From Pisolithus tinctorius (Eukaryota; Basidiomycota; Agaricomycetes; Boletales; Pisolithaceae): DNA of 64,000 nt. Shown here piece by piece: positions 33,554 to 43,107 of the stretch; within the stretch, counting starts at the first letter, position 1, and each line of letters opens with the position of its first letter. The notes beneath the pieces are model-generated. The model was not told the DNA's origin, did no database searches, and saw only the letters and a program-made list of their open reading frames with translations. The translations under genes and the position numbers were made by a program. The stretch spans positions 186,001 through 250,000 of the forward strand of contig JANFAH010000026.1 of assembly GCA_024663395.1 (NCBI GenBank), in the 5' to 3' direction.

Positions 33554-34975
33554 TTGTCACTATCTGTTAAAGTGTCTAACCCGTCAAAGTGTAAGCCTCT
33601 GATCCCTCCTCGACCTAACCCCTTAGGATTAGGAAGGAACCCCCCATTACCTCCCTTCCACTCTAGTCGCTTGGGACCTTTGGCCACCGCTTCAAACCCA
33701 CATTTGTCCATACTATCCCATTACAGGGAGTCAGAAGTTGCGCTTAGTTCAGGAGAAGAAGACAATCAGAAGTCTGATACTTCTTTCGGATCAGTCCTCA
33801 AAGAAGAACAGGAAGAAGCTGTGCAAGTTAACGTAATGTCAATGACGCAAGGGCATGGAGAGTCTTCTCTGGAAATACCTCCGAAACTATATACGGAAGA
33901 AGAAGTGCGTCAGCAAATCGAAGATCAGCGGATCCACATGGTGGAGGAAGCCCACAGGATAATGTCCAGATCAGCGTCTAATTCCAACCCATTTCCATCA
34001 GGGGCTCCAACCGAATCAGCCCTGAAGAATTGGTATGCACATTGTTATAGAAAGGACGTACTCCCAGAACCACACATTGGTGGTGGTAGTAAGGGGAAAT
34101 CCCGATATGATGATGATGACGAGCCATACATAAGGCCACCCAATGGTGGAAGGGAGTTCAATGTTGGATGCCCAGGAGAATATGATGGAAGCCATAACAG
34201 TCTTCAAACCTGGCTTACCCAAGTAGAAGGTTACCTTAACCTCAACCGACATGTCTACATGACCGAGGCTCTCAAGATCTCATTCGCACTCATGTATATG
34301 ACCAAAGGAGCTGCAGTCTCTTTCGCCAAGAACTACCAAAATGAAAACAAACTCTTAGACAGTCAGATCTACTACACCAATGACTTCAAAACATTTGTAG
34401 CCCGTCTTAAGGCCACCTTCGAGTCCAGAGATCAGACCACTCTTGCCATCCTTCGCCTCTCGAGCATTGAACAAGGGAATCGCAAACTTGAAGCTTATAT
34501 CGCAGAATTCACCAGGCTGGTCAACAAAGCCCAGTTGAAGGAAGAGTTGCATGAGGCTGGAATTTTCTTCGGAAAAGGCCTCAACAAAGAATACCAGAAT
34601 TGGATCCTTAACTCTGGTCGTGCCCCTTCTACTGTGATAGAATGGATCAAGGTCACAGGAGAAGCCCGAACCACAATCACTACGAAACACATCCTAGAAG
34701 GGAAGGAATCTCCGTACAAAAGAAAGTTTATTCATTTCCGAGGAAATACCCGAGATCCCGATGCTATGGATGTTGACAAACGAAAGAAGAACATCCGGCA
34801 ATCTGCCACTGATGTCACATGCTTTAATTGTAACAAGAAGGGTCACTACAAGAGTGACTGCAAGGCTAAGCAGCTTTCCAATGTTCGCATTGTCATTTCC
34901 AAAGACAGTACTAAGACCGCATATGTCAGAAATCGAGAGGCTAATGATGATGAGAAAAAGCTGTTGGGTTTTTAA
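33554..34975 (+). CDS. gag: chromovirus Gag
   Basis: The open frame is 474 codons including the stop. No ATG begins it (the 5' limit is a TTG); the first in-frame ATG lies near 33836, after a Pro/Asn-rich and then acidic N-terminal segment. A retrotrans_gag domain covers roughly residues 205-380 (CPGEYDGSHNSLQTWL ... FFGKGLNKEYQNWIL). A basic linker with DPDAMDVDKRKK follows, then a CCHC zinc knuckle CFNCNKKGHYKSDC near the C-terminus. The stop TAA at 34973-34975 directly follows a GGGTTTT slippery heptamer. Gag forms the particle shell and binds element RNA. Confidence 0.88.
   Translation: MSLSVKVSNPSKCKPLIPPRPNPLGLGRNPPLPPFHSSRLGPLATASNPHLSILSHYRESEVALSSGEEDNQKSDTSFGSVLKEEQEEAVQVNVMSMTQGHGESSLEIPPKLYTEEEVRQQIEDQRIHMVEEAHRIMSRSASNSNPFPSGAPTESALKNWYAHCYRKDVLPEPHIGGGSKGKSRYDDDDEPYIRPPNGGREFNVGCPGEYDGSHNSLQTWLTQVEGYLNLNRHVYMTEALKISFALMYMTKGAAVSFAKNYQNENKLLDSQIYYTNDFKTFVARLKATFESRDQTTLAILRLSSIEQGNRKLEAYIAEFTRLVNKAQLKEELHEAGIFFGKGLNKEYQNWILNSGRAPSTVIEWIKVTGEARTTITTKHILEGKESPYKRKFIHFRGNTRDPDAMDVDKRKKNIRQSATDVTCFNCNKKGHYKSDCKAKQLSNVRIVISKDSTKTAYVRNREANDDEKKLLGF
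34966..34972 (+). promoter_or_regulatory. -1 ribosomal frameshift heptamer G GGT TTT
   Basis: The seven bases GGGTTTT are read as G GGT TTT in the Gag frame, immediately before the TAA stop. This is a canonical X XXY YYZ slippery site. A -1 slip continues as Leu-Lys-Arg-Thr-Ala straight into the pol frame, which stays open to 35970. No downstream pseudoknot was evaluated. Confidence 0.75.
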
Positions 34976-37900
34976 AGAGGACTGCTGAAACTGTTCCTGC
35001 ATCAGTCAGTCCGGCTAAATGTACCTCTATAGATGATGAATCAAATATGCATATCCGTTCACCCCTTGGACTGGTCATTCTACCTGACTTCAAAGCAGGA
35101 ATATGGGCCTGTATCGACTCAGGTGCTGAAGTATCCCTAATATCCAAAGCAATGGTCTGGAAACTTCAAATACTGACTTACCGTGTCGAGCAGAAATTCA
35201 AAACCACTTCTTTCACCGGAAAGGACCAAGAATGGGTTACTCGAAAGTGTACCATCAAAATGGAAATCAAGGAACGGCTCATTCGTGTCAAATGTTATGT
35301 GGGGCCCCTCGTTGGGAAGGAACATGTTTTACTTGGAATGCCGTTCCTCAAAGAATATAAACCTCGCATGAACTGGGAAACCAGTAAGATTACATGTTGG
35401 GATGATGGTTTCGAGTATCCAGAAAAATCAACTGCTTCCGTAAAAGAAGTGTTACTGCCAGATGAACCGGCAGAAGTTAATAAAACTACTCTTTCCACAG
35501 AACTCGAAGCCGCCCAAGCAGCCTTGAAGGAAGAGGTCCGGTTGCCCGAAAGATACAAGAAGTTTGCAAAAGTGTTCGCAGAAGAGGACATACCGCTCCC
35601 AAAATATCGTCTGGGTCTGGATCATGAAATAAGACTCTGTGATGATTTTAAGCCCAAAAAGGCTGTGGTATACCCCATGTCCCCTGACAAACTAAAAGTT
35701 TTAGATGAGTTTCTTGAGGAAAATCTTAAATGCAAGAAAATCCGACCTTCTACTTCCCCACAAGCGGCCCCAGTGTTCTTTGTGGCCAAGAAAGACAGAA
35801 AGAAACGCCTTATCCAAGACTACCGGTACCTCAATTTGTTTACCATCCAGGACACCCATCCTTTACCAAATGCCCAAGCACTATTCGATGAGCTGGTTGA
35901 ATCGAAATATTATGCCAAGTTCGACATTCGGTGGGGTTTTACTAACCTTCATGTCAAGGACGGAGATGAATAGAAAGGAGCCTTCATAACTCCAAGAGGG
36001 TTGTTCGAACCCACGGTAATGTTCTTTGGTCAATGCAATTCACCACCTTCTTTCCAGCGTTACATGGATAAAACCTTTGAAAAGCAACGTGGAAAACAGG
36101 TTGGGTACATGGATGATGTCGTTGTCCATGCCAAAACCCTCGAAGAACTGCGCCAACAGGTTCAAGAGTTCCTGCAAATCTGCATGGACAAAGATCTCCA
36201 TCTCAAAATTAGCAAGTGTTGCTTTGAGGCTGAGGAAGTCAAGTTCCTAGGAATGATTATCGGAAAAGGTTGCATGGAAACGTCCCCTACCAAGACCGAT
36301 GCCATCTTGACCTGGGAAGCCCTGAAGAATCTAATGGGCCTCCATCGATTCCTCGGGTTCTGCAACTTTTATCAGAAGTTCATCCCTTCCTTTTCAAGCG
36401 TCACATGTCCTCTCCATGACCTTACCAAGAAAGGAGTCTCGTACCAGTGGACCCCTGAGAGAGAGGCGGCTTTTGAAAAGCTAAAATCTTTGTTATGCTC
36501 GTCTCCAGTCCTCACAATCCCTGATTTCTCGAAGCCCTTCGCTCTTTTCACCAATGCCTCGAAGTTAGGAACCAGAGTGGTCTTGGCCCAGAAAGAGGCT
36601 GATGACGAGTGGCACCCATGCTCGTACCTTTCCCAGTCTCTTGTCGGAGCAGAGCAGCGCTATCAGGTCTATGACCTTGAAATGCTTGCTGTCATTCGCA
36701 TGCTCAAGGCCTTCTGCCCATATCTCTTGTCCCCGGTTGAACCGACTATTGTGTTCACTGACCACAAGAATCTCGAGTATTATCAAGAGCCTCAACAGTT
36801 AACTCTGTGCCAGGCTCGGTGGGCTGCCACTGTTCAATCTTACCCCATCCAGTTCTCGTGGCAGGCTGGACATCTCCAGGTTCCCGCCGATACCTTGTCT
36901 CACAAAAACCTTGTGGAGGAGCCCGCCCCTATGGCCACGGTCCTCCCTGGGCACCTTTGGCTTTCGGAGGGGGTGGACCCTTTGAAATCTCAAGTTCGCC
37001 TTGTTTCTCCACTGTTTTCCTTAACAAAAATTCAAAAACAACTAAAAATTAATCGACTCGCACGCATAGGACATCTTCTGACACGCTTGGAGCGCTCGAA
37101 ATCCAAGCCCTACTCTCGCCCAACTGAGGAAAAGTCAAAAGAGAGTTTGGCCCCAACAGTTCACCCTGAGAGGGAACCCATTAAAAGAACTAGAGGGATG
37201 TATGCTATTTCTGCGGACCTGTACGAATGTGTCAAGAATGATATGTCAAAGGATTCGACAGGTCCGTAACCAAGCAACAATGTCACTATTGTGGAAGATG
37301 GAACAAAAAGGTTCGGAACAACTCGTCTGTATATACCTCCTGGAGATTGCTGCCATTGTATGAAGTCCTATCATGACCATGAGTCCACAGGACACCCCAG
37401 ACAAAAGGCAATGTTCACCAAGATGCATAAGGAAGTGTGGTGGGAAGGTATGGGAAAAGACATCAAGTCCTATGTCGCCGGGTGCCCTCTCTGTCAAACA
37501 ACCAAGGTCATCACACATCTGCCCACACTGCCCATTATCCCCCACGAAACCCCTAAAACTGCCTTTCCATTTCAACAGGTGTCTATGGATCTCATCACAG
37601 ATCTCCCCGTGTCTGGAGAACAAAAATACGATTCTATTCTCATGGTCGTTGATCAAGGCCTAACAAAGGCTGCCCTGTTTGTTCTGTGTCATAAAACCAT
37701 TGATTCCATTGGTCTCGCCTGACTCTTCCATCAATTCATTTATTCCTGATTTGGATTGCCGGAGTTGGTAATCTCAGATCATGGTCCACAGTTCGCATCG
37801 TCATTCACAAAGGAACTTTACAAAGCAATAGGGGTTAAAATGAAGTTGAGTACCAGATATCACCTGCAAACTAATGGAGAAAGTGAAAGGGTTAACCAGG

Positions 37901-38604
37901 AGGTTGAAGGGTATCTCCATCTCTACTGCTCCGAGTTCCCCAACTCATGGGCCACCAAACTCCCTTCCGCCAAGTTCACTCACAACTCCCGAGTTCACTC
38001 CATTCACAAGATGACTCCATTCTCACTCATACTCGGATACGACCCCTCCCCCTATCCCAAAAAGCGACTCACTCTGGTTCTGTCTGTGGATGAAAGACTG
38101 GAACGACTTGCATCAAGCCAGGATGTCGCCATAGTTGCACACAAAAAAGCACAGGAGTTGATGCATTTGTGCAGCAAAGGAACCTATGAACTGCCAAAAG
38201 TCGGAGATCAAGTTCTCCTTGATGTCAGCCATCTTAGGATCAAAAACCAGTGCAACAAGATTGCACCCTGACGTCTCAGACCTTTCAAGGTGACTCAGAT
38301 CATGTCACCAGTTGCTTTCCGATTGGAACTTCCTCCGACATGGAAGGTTCATCCAGTGTTCCATGCCTCCCACATCTTCCCCTATACCAAAAATGAAACT
38401 TATGGAGCTGCGCCCGCAGCACCATTGCCTGAGCTGGTGGATGATGAGATTGAATGGGAGGTAGAGGCTGTCCTAAACCACAAAACTGATGGTCATCGAG
38501 GGCAGCGCAAGTATCTGGTCAAGTGGAAAGGGTTCCCTCATTCATCAAATATGTGGGAACCTGAGGAACACTTAAAAGACCACGCCCAGGAAGCCCTCGA
38601 ATGA
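34972..38604 (+). pseudogene. pol: chromovirus Pol: protease, RT, RNase H, integrase, chromodomain
   Basis: A single frame with five stops. The protease has CIDSGAEVSLI near 35110. The reverse transcriptase runs from about 35650 (FFVAKKDRKKRLIQDY) through PRGLFEPTVMFFGQCN and YMDD (codons near 36106). RNase H is near 36530-36900 (FALFTNASKLG, where Asn replaces the expected catalytic Asp; YDLEMLAV; FTDHKNL). The integrase zinc finger is near 37365-37505 (HDHESTGHP...CPLCQ), and the core is near 37585-38000 (DLITDLP, VISDHGPQF, NGESERVNQ). The chromodomain is 38450-38601 (EWEVEAVLNHK, KYLVKWKGF, WEPEEHL) and is known to guide insertion to heterochromatin. In-frame stops: TAG 35971, TAA 37267, TGA 37720, TGA 37747, TGA 38269. 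The TAG replaces the conserved Trp of the GDEW motif. Confidence 0.92.
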
Positions 38605-39743
38605 TACAAGCTCGCTCGACACCTCAGAAATTAATGGACTCCCCTCACTCTGTAAACACCGAAAACGACTATGCTGACCTCCTTGGAGAATCCATTTATG
38701 ACCCTGCAGCTGACAGGGACGACTTACTCGTCCCCCCCGTCACCTGCTATCACCGCTCCCCTCCCCTGTCCTCCACCTCCTGTGTTCCTGAGTCGGATGC
38801 CTCATCCCTCGTCTCTCAGTGGGAGGTACTGACCCCTGTTGCCCACCCTCTCCAGCCATGTCCACACCAGGGCTTCTCAGTCTGCCAAGTACTGGTCCCC
38901 AAGCCCAGAGTCCCCACAAGTGGGGACAGTAAGCACAAAGGAAAGGGAAAGGGTGAGGAGGTCACTGACCATGACTCCCATTCAGGAACAGCTGCCCCCA
39001 CTCCTGCCAATGCTTCCGGCACTACCAACCTTCGCCCTGAACCCGTCTCCTCCCGCAATGTTGCCCTTGACTTGCTCGCCTCAGTTGCCCTTGCCAGGGA
39101 TGACGAGCCACGATTACCAGTCTCAGCAAGTGACTACTTGGACGTTGTTAGGGTGCTTGACATCTTCAACAACAGGGACAACATTGACAGGTGTACACCA
39201 GAACAAGTTAAGTATTTTGGGGTGCTGTCTGAAATCTACAGAGCAGCAGACATAATAGGACAAGCTACCAACAAAATCCATACCACTCAGCTGTTGGGAA
39301 CCATGCCCTTGGCAGAGGTCATCATGGTCTCTATGCTGGAAAAAGGGTACTTGGACGTTTTAGAAGCCATCACCGGTGGGGCCTTCCATCACCATCGTGA
39401 TCGACAGATTGGGGAGTTCCTCACCCCCACTGCTTCGCATCTTCTGGAATGGATCAAACCTAAAGAAAAGCCAGTCATCCCCAAAATGAAACCCGAAGCA
39501 GATCAGGAGGTCCAGTGGAACCCGCCCCTGGAGTTTATGGACAATGTGACAGTTTTTAAAGAGGTTGGTCATTGCCTAGGGATGGCAGTTAACCAGTTGG
39601 CTTGGGAAGCTCTACTACAGAATGCTTCATGGGCAGGACTGGGGAAGGACTACTACAATGCCGTCTACACCACTGACCCTCTCCCTCTGACTCCCTTTGT
39701 CCCTGTCTCTGAGGATCGCCTTTGGTACTACCTCGGGGGATGA
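38601..39743 (+). CDS. third chromovirus ORF, function unknown
   Basis: An intact 380-residue frame after pol, on the same strand. Its ATG overlaps the pol stop as ATGA (38601-38604), so it could be translated by termination-reinitiation. The N-terminal ~170 residues are Ser/Pro-rich with a KHKGKGKGEE basic patch. The rest looks folded and helical (SDYLDVVRVLDIFNNRDN, VKYFGVLSEIYRAADIIG, HCLGMAVNQLAWEALL). After the TGA stop (39741-39743) the same frame continues about 60 codons with CYQCHYLGHWSC, a zinc-knuckle-like motif, so the original protein was probably longer. It has no transmembrane segment, so it is not an obvious envelope protein. Not recognised. Confidence 0.7.
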   Translation: MIQARSTPQKLMDSPHSVNTENDYADLLGESIYDPAADRDDLLVPPVTCYHRSPPLSSTSCVPESDASSLVSQWEVLTPVAHPLQPCPHQGFSVCQVLVPKPRVPTSGDSKHKGKGKGEEVTDHDSHSGTAAPTPANASGTTNLRPEPVSSRNVALDLLASVALARDDEPRLPVSASDYLDVVRVLDIFNNRDNIDRCTPEQVKYFGVLSEIYRAADIIGQATNKIHTTQLLGTMPLAEVIMVSMLEKGYLDVLEAITGGAFHHHRDRQIGEFLTPTASHLLEWIKPKEKPVIPKMKPEADQEVQWNPPLEFMDNVTVFKEVGHCLGMAVNQLAWEALLQNASWAGLGKDYYNAVYTTDPLPLTPFVPVSEDRLWYYLGG

Positions 39744-39971
39744 GAACCTATCCCTGAGGGGCATCCCCTCTATAAGCATGCTTGCTACCAGTGCCATTAC
39801 TTGGGACATTGGTCCTGTCAGAATGGACAGGGATTGCATTGGACTCCCGCAATGGCCTCCCCACCTTCTCCATCGCCTCCGGCACCCATTGCTTCGCACA
39901 CCCACTCCCATCACCCCACTACCCCAGGTCCCTCTTGCTCCCATCACTCGTCCTCAAGGGTCTGAGGACCT

Positions 39972-39983
39972 TAGGGGGGGTGA
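39972..39983 (+). promoter_or_regulatory. polypurine tract before the 3' LTR
   Basis: A run of A and G containing seven consecutive G bases (about 39973-39980) sits 3 bp before the 3' LTR start at 39984. This is the place and composition expected of the plus-strand primer for retroelement DNA synthesis. Confidence 0.65.
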
Positions 39984-40678
39984 TGTTACGCCCGCTTCAC
40001 ATATGCTTCCTTTTTCAACAACTTCCCCTAAGTTGCCAGGTCACGTGTGTCATGTGCCTCGTCACATCGCCTGTCCTCACCGTGATAGTCCTCGGTCTAT
40101 TGGCACATAGAGCCTTCAGATCACCGGCGGTGGTGGTATTTCCAATACCAACTGATGCGGCCTGTGCCAGTGTCATTCTGACTCGCAGCTGTGCCCACAG
40201 CTGATGGACATATATTTCATTTGTGTCTACATCCCTTCCCATGCTCCATTAGCTCGTTTATGTTACTCACATGTTTCTTTCCTCGCTCTCAGTATCAACG
40301 CCCCTTGCTGCAGACTGTGTCTGCAGCCAGTTTGGCTGTTCCCCCAGTACTTGACTTGTTTCTGTTTCATCGTTTACTTGTTTACGACTGACTGTGGATG
40401 TGTGTATGGTACAAACCCCATAGGGGTATATAAGTAGACCTACCATACCATGTATCCCCAGTTTTTCAATATCTTGCAACTCTGCTATCATCTTTGACTC
40501 GTCCCCCTATTCTTCCTCCGTGTGATTCCAAGAGAATTCACCAGAAGGACAAACCTTTGTCAGGACTCGTCAATAACAAGTGGAGCCATCAGGGGTTACG
40601 ATAAGTTTGGCCCGTAGATTCACCTCAAGACATTCGTGCCTAGTCCATTTGATGAAGTCACTTGTCGCGAGCATAACA
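39984..40678 (+). repeat. 3' LTR of the chromovirus
   Basis: 695 bp, starting TGTTACGC and ending GCATAACA, followed by the target duplication TGTAG at 40679-40683. It retains more CpG dinucleotides than the 5' copy over the first ~200 bp. Confidence 0.93.
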
Positions 40679-41035
40679 TGTAGTACTCTGATGTAATCAG
40701 TACAAATATTGACAATAAAGTCCCCACTTCTGACTACCCCTGAGTTCCTCCAGAGTTTCATCCCCACTCCTCTGAGCCTGCTCTGCCTCTGAAATATGAG
40801 GGCTGAGCTCATGCAAGGGGGCAGCACACTAGCTGAACCCAATGCCCTCCCATCCAACCTCTGACTCCAACCCCTATCTCCAAAACTTCCCTCTGTACTC
40901 CTCCACTCCTTGTTCATTGCATATCTTGCCACCTAGTGGTTGGATTCACTTCAGACTTTGACCCCTGTACTCCACAGCCCAACCCACTCCTACTCTGCCC
41001 TAAGAGGAAGTCAGGGGTGTTGTGTGACTTTGACA

Positions 41036-41492
41036 TGTACTGTTTGATGGAGTCCTTTTGTTTCATGATGTGCAATTTGGTGATAGTGACACCTGCAGAG
41101 TCAGGGGAGGTGAACAATGCTTTGAAGGCATCTTTAAAGTCAGCAAAAGACCTGAAGTTAGGCAGGTTCTTTTCAAGGGAAGTCTTCTGGAAAATTACTG
41201 CCCAAGAGTGAGCAACTCCCTTCTTCATATATGACAGCACATAGACAACCTTTTTGGTGTCAGTGTCATAAATTTCTTTGTTGACCATGAGATAGGTCTG
41301 GACTGCAAACAGCCAGCCCATAGCATTCATTTGATCTCCATCAAAGTCAGAAGGAGCACCAATCTTCAGTTTGGTGGCTTTGACAGCAATGCCAGTCATA
41401 GCCTTCAATAATGATCTAGACATTGTAATCTGGGGTGGGGGTGGGGGTGCAGGAGCTGGGGTTGGCACCAGTGAGATGGGAGTGCCAAGCAC
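41036..41492 (-). pseudogene. old Ty3/gypsy gag, N-terminal half
   Basis: The minus-strand frame from 41492 to 41036 encodes the first half of Gag: a Pro-rich start (PTPAPAPPPPPQ), KIGAPSDFDGDQMNAMGWLF, YMKKGVAHSWA and LPNFRSFADFKDAFKALF. It ends at KDSIKQY, where the solo LTR was inserted. The second half lies at 31600-32136. The frame is otherwise clean, which suggests the gag was intact when it was hit. Confidence 0.82.
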
Positions 41493-41740
41493 GGTTCAAG
41501 AGGATACCAGAGGTAAAGCCTCTATCTGAATGTTCAGGTTCATTTGAGGTGTCAGTAGCCTCCTGTTTGTCCTCAGATGAGGATCCTTCTTGTGTGGGTC
41601 ACATCAGTGCCCAATGACAATTGTTTCAGGGGTTCATGGTGGTTCACTAAATAGTGACCTCTGGCCAAAGGCTGTGTAGACTTGAGCTTTTGTTGTGCTA
41701 GACTGCAGTCATGGTGTAGGTTGAGCTTAGTCACAGACTA

Positions 41741-42194
41741 CATCAGGAAATTAACACTTTACTATTTTTGACTTTTTTGTGACTATTGTGACTATTTGTG
41801 ACTTTTTGGGAAGGAGTCTACTATCTGTACTTTTTTTTTGACCATATACAACATTTTGAAGAATGAAAAGAGAACAGAATCTATTGAGACAACTAAGTGA
41901 TGATATATCTAAGCCAAGAAGACTAGAAAATGTCTCAAAATTCAGAGATATTGAGCCATTGGTGTGATGCACACTGCCTGAGAGAAAAATCACAATATCT
42001 CTTTGGAACCTCCATCAATTTGAATGTATGTGGTATCTACTGAAAGCTATGAATTAGGTGGTTTGAACAAAACCAAAATCAGCAAGAACAGTGCAGCCAT
42101 GCCTGCAGGACATGGGTAATGATAGTAGATTCCTTCCCAAACAGTCACATTAGTCACAAAAAGTCAAAAATAGTAAAGTGTTGTTTGCCTGATG
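41741..42194. mobile_element. 454-bp MITE flanked by TA
   Basis: The ends are inverted repeats of about 45 bp: CATCAGG followed by AACACTTTACTATTTTTGAC on the left, and its complement ending CCTGATG on the right, with a few mismatches. TA precedes (41739-41740) and follows (42195-42196). This fits a non-autonomous Tc1/mariner-type miniature element. No open frame lies inside. Confidence 0.8.
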
Positions 42195-42375
42195 TAAGGT
42201 TTCTACTGAGCAATGGCTGCAGTAACCTCTGTAAATGACAGAGGATTTAGGCAACACCAGTAAGGGTGGTCCTTGTTAGGGACACTGAGGGCAAAAGTTC
42301 TGAGAGAATGGTACATATAATTGAGCAGCTCAAGTCTGGGGTTCTTGTACTTGAGCTGACCATCTAATACTGTAC

Positions 42376-42535
42376 AGGGATGGACCATGAGGCAAGGGGG
42401 ACTGTTGCTACTGGTGGAAATAGGAGGCCATCAAAACAAAGAGAAGATAGCCACAAAAGGAAAAGTAAGTCCAATGGAAGGAAATGTGGTGCACAGCAGA
42501 TGAAAACAGGGGCAAAACATAACACCATCCCCTTA
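42376..42535 (+). repeat. dispersed repeat, copy 2 (partner near 3.7 kb)
   Basis: It matches 3597-3805 in direct orientation over about 150 bp with moderate divergence. It lies beyond the MITE, upstream (on the minus strand) of the old gag. Both copies therefore border gag fragments, although the two gags are from different families. Confidence 0.5.
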
Positions 42536-43107
42536 TCTGGAGGTCAGTTAGCATCCAGGTAGACAAGTCCTTAAGGTGTAGACAGATGATATGTTGATCT
42601 GTCTCCAAACCATAGGTTGAGATTTTTGCTGAGACTCAAGTAGATTTCATGAAGTCTGGATTTAGTACAGAAAAGCTCCCAAATATTTCTGATGATCAGA
42701 TTTGCTCAAGGAATATGGTTAGCTGCATTTGTATTACAGGCAGACCACCTTCCACAGTTTAGTTACTGCACTGACAGAATGTTGTTTCTGCAGTGACTGA
42801 TATTACTGTGGAACTGGGGTCTCTGGTTTCCCTAATACACTGTACATTACTAGGGTAGCACAGTGAACCCCTTGTCAAACTGTCATGCTCTATGAATTTT
42901 TTGGGGGGTTGCTGATGTAGTACTATGGTGTCTAGTTGGAAAAATGTGCTGCGCGTCCGGCAGGTTCCCGAAAATTATCCAAAATAGGACCTGCCAACGC
43001 GCGATTGTCCGGCTTTCCATAAAAAGGAATACCCTTCCGACTGCATGCTTGACGTGCCCTGACGTGTACCCATCTCCAGTGATTACAGGAACCCTACAGA
43101 CACTGGC
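42536..43107. other. intergenic region upstream of the STE24 gene
   Basis: About 570 bp without a recognised gene. The last ~200 bp is more G+C rich and contains ccggcaggttcccg-like sequence; it probably holds the STE24 promoter and 5' UTR. It marks the change from transposon DNA to core gene space. Confidence 0.5.

Larger units (their letters stand above)
32614..40678 (+). mobile_element. complete Ty3/gypsy chromovirus with both LTRs
   Basis: An 8,065-bp element with two 695-bp LTRs, 32614-33308 and 39984-40678. Each begins TGTTA(T/C)GC and ends GCATAACA, a perfect terminal inverted repeat for the left copy. Both outer flanks are TGTAG (32609-32613 and 40679-40683), a 5-bp target duplication. 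The interior carries gag, a pol that ends in a chromodomain, a third ORF, and a polypurine run before the 3' LTR. Pol has five in-frame stops but no frame loss, so the copy is fairly young yet inactive. It was inserted into the solo LTR. No clear primer-binding site was recognised after 33308. Confidence 0.95.
32137..41040. mobile_element. solo LTR (824 bp) with TGTAC duplication, split by a chromovirus
   Basis: The inserted DNA starts TGTCATTACC at 32142 and ends with GACTTTGACA at 41035, giving TGTCA/TGACA inverted termini. It is flanked by TGTAC at 32137-32141 and 41036-41040. Removing the nested chromovirus and one target duplication leaves 472 + 352 = 824 bp with no open frame, as expected of a solo LTR left by LTR-LTR recombination. 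A short non-autonomous retroelement is the alternative. The left part contains tandem-like blocks of CTCTTCTGACATGTT near 32190-32270. Confidence 0.8.

Noticed and set aside
38601..39743. Envelope gene for the chromovirus third ORF
   Set aside because: There is no signal peptide, transmembrane span or fusion-like segment, and a zinc-knuckle-like motif follows in frame.
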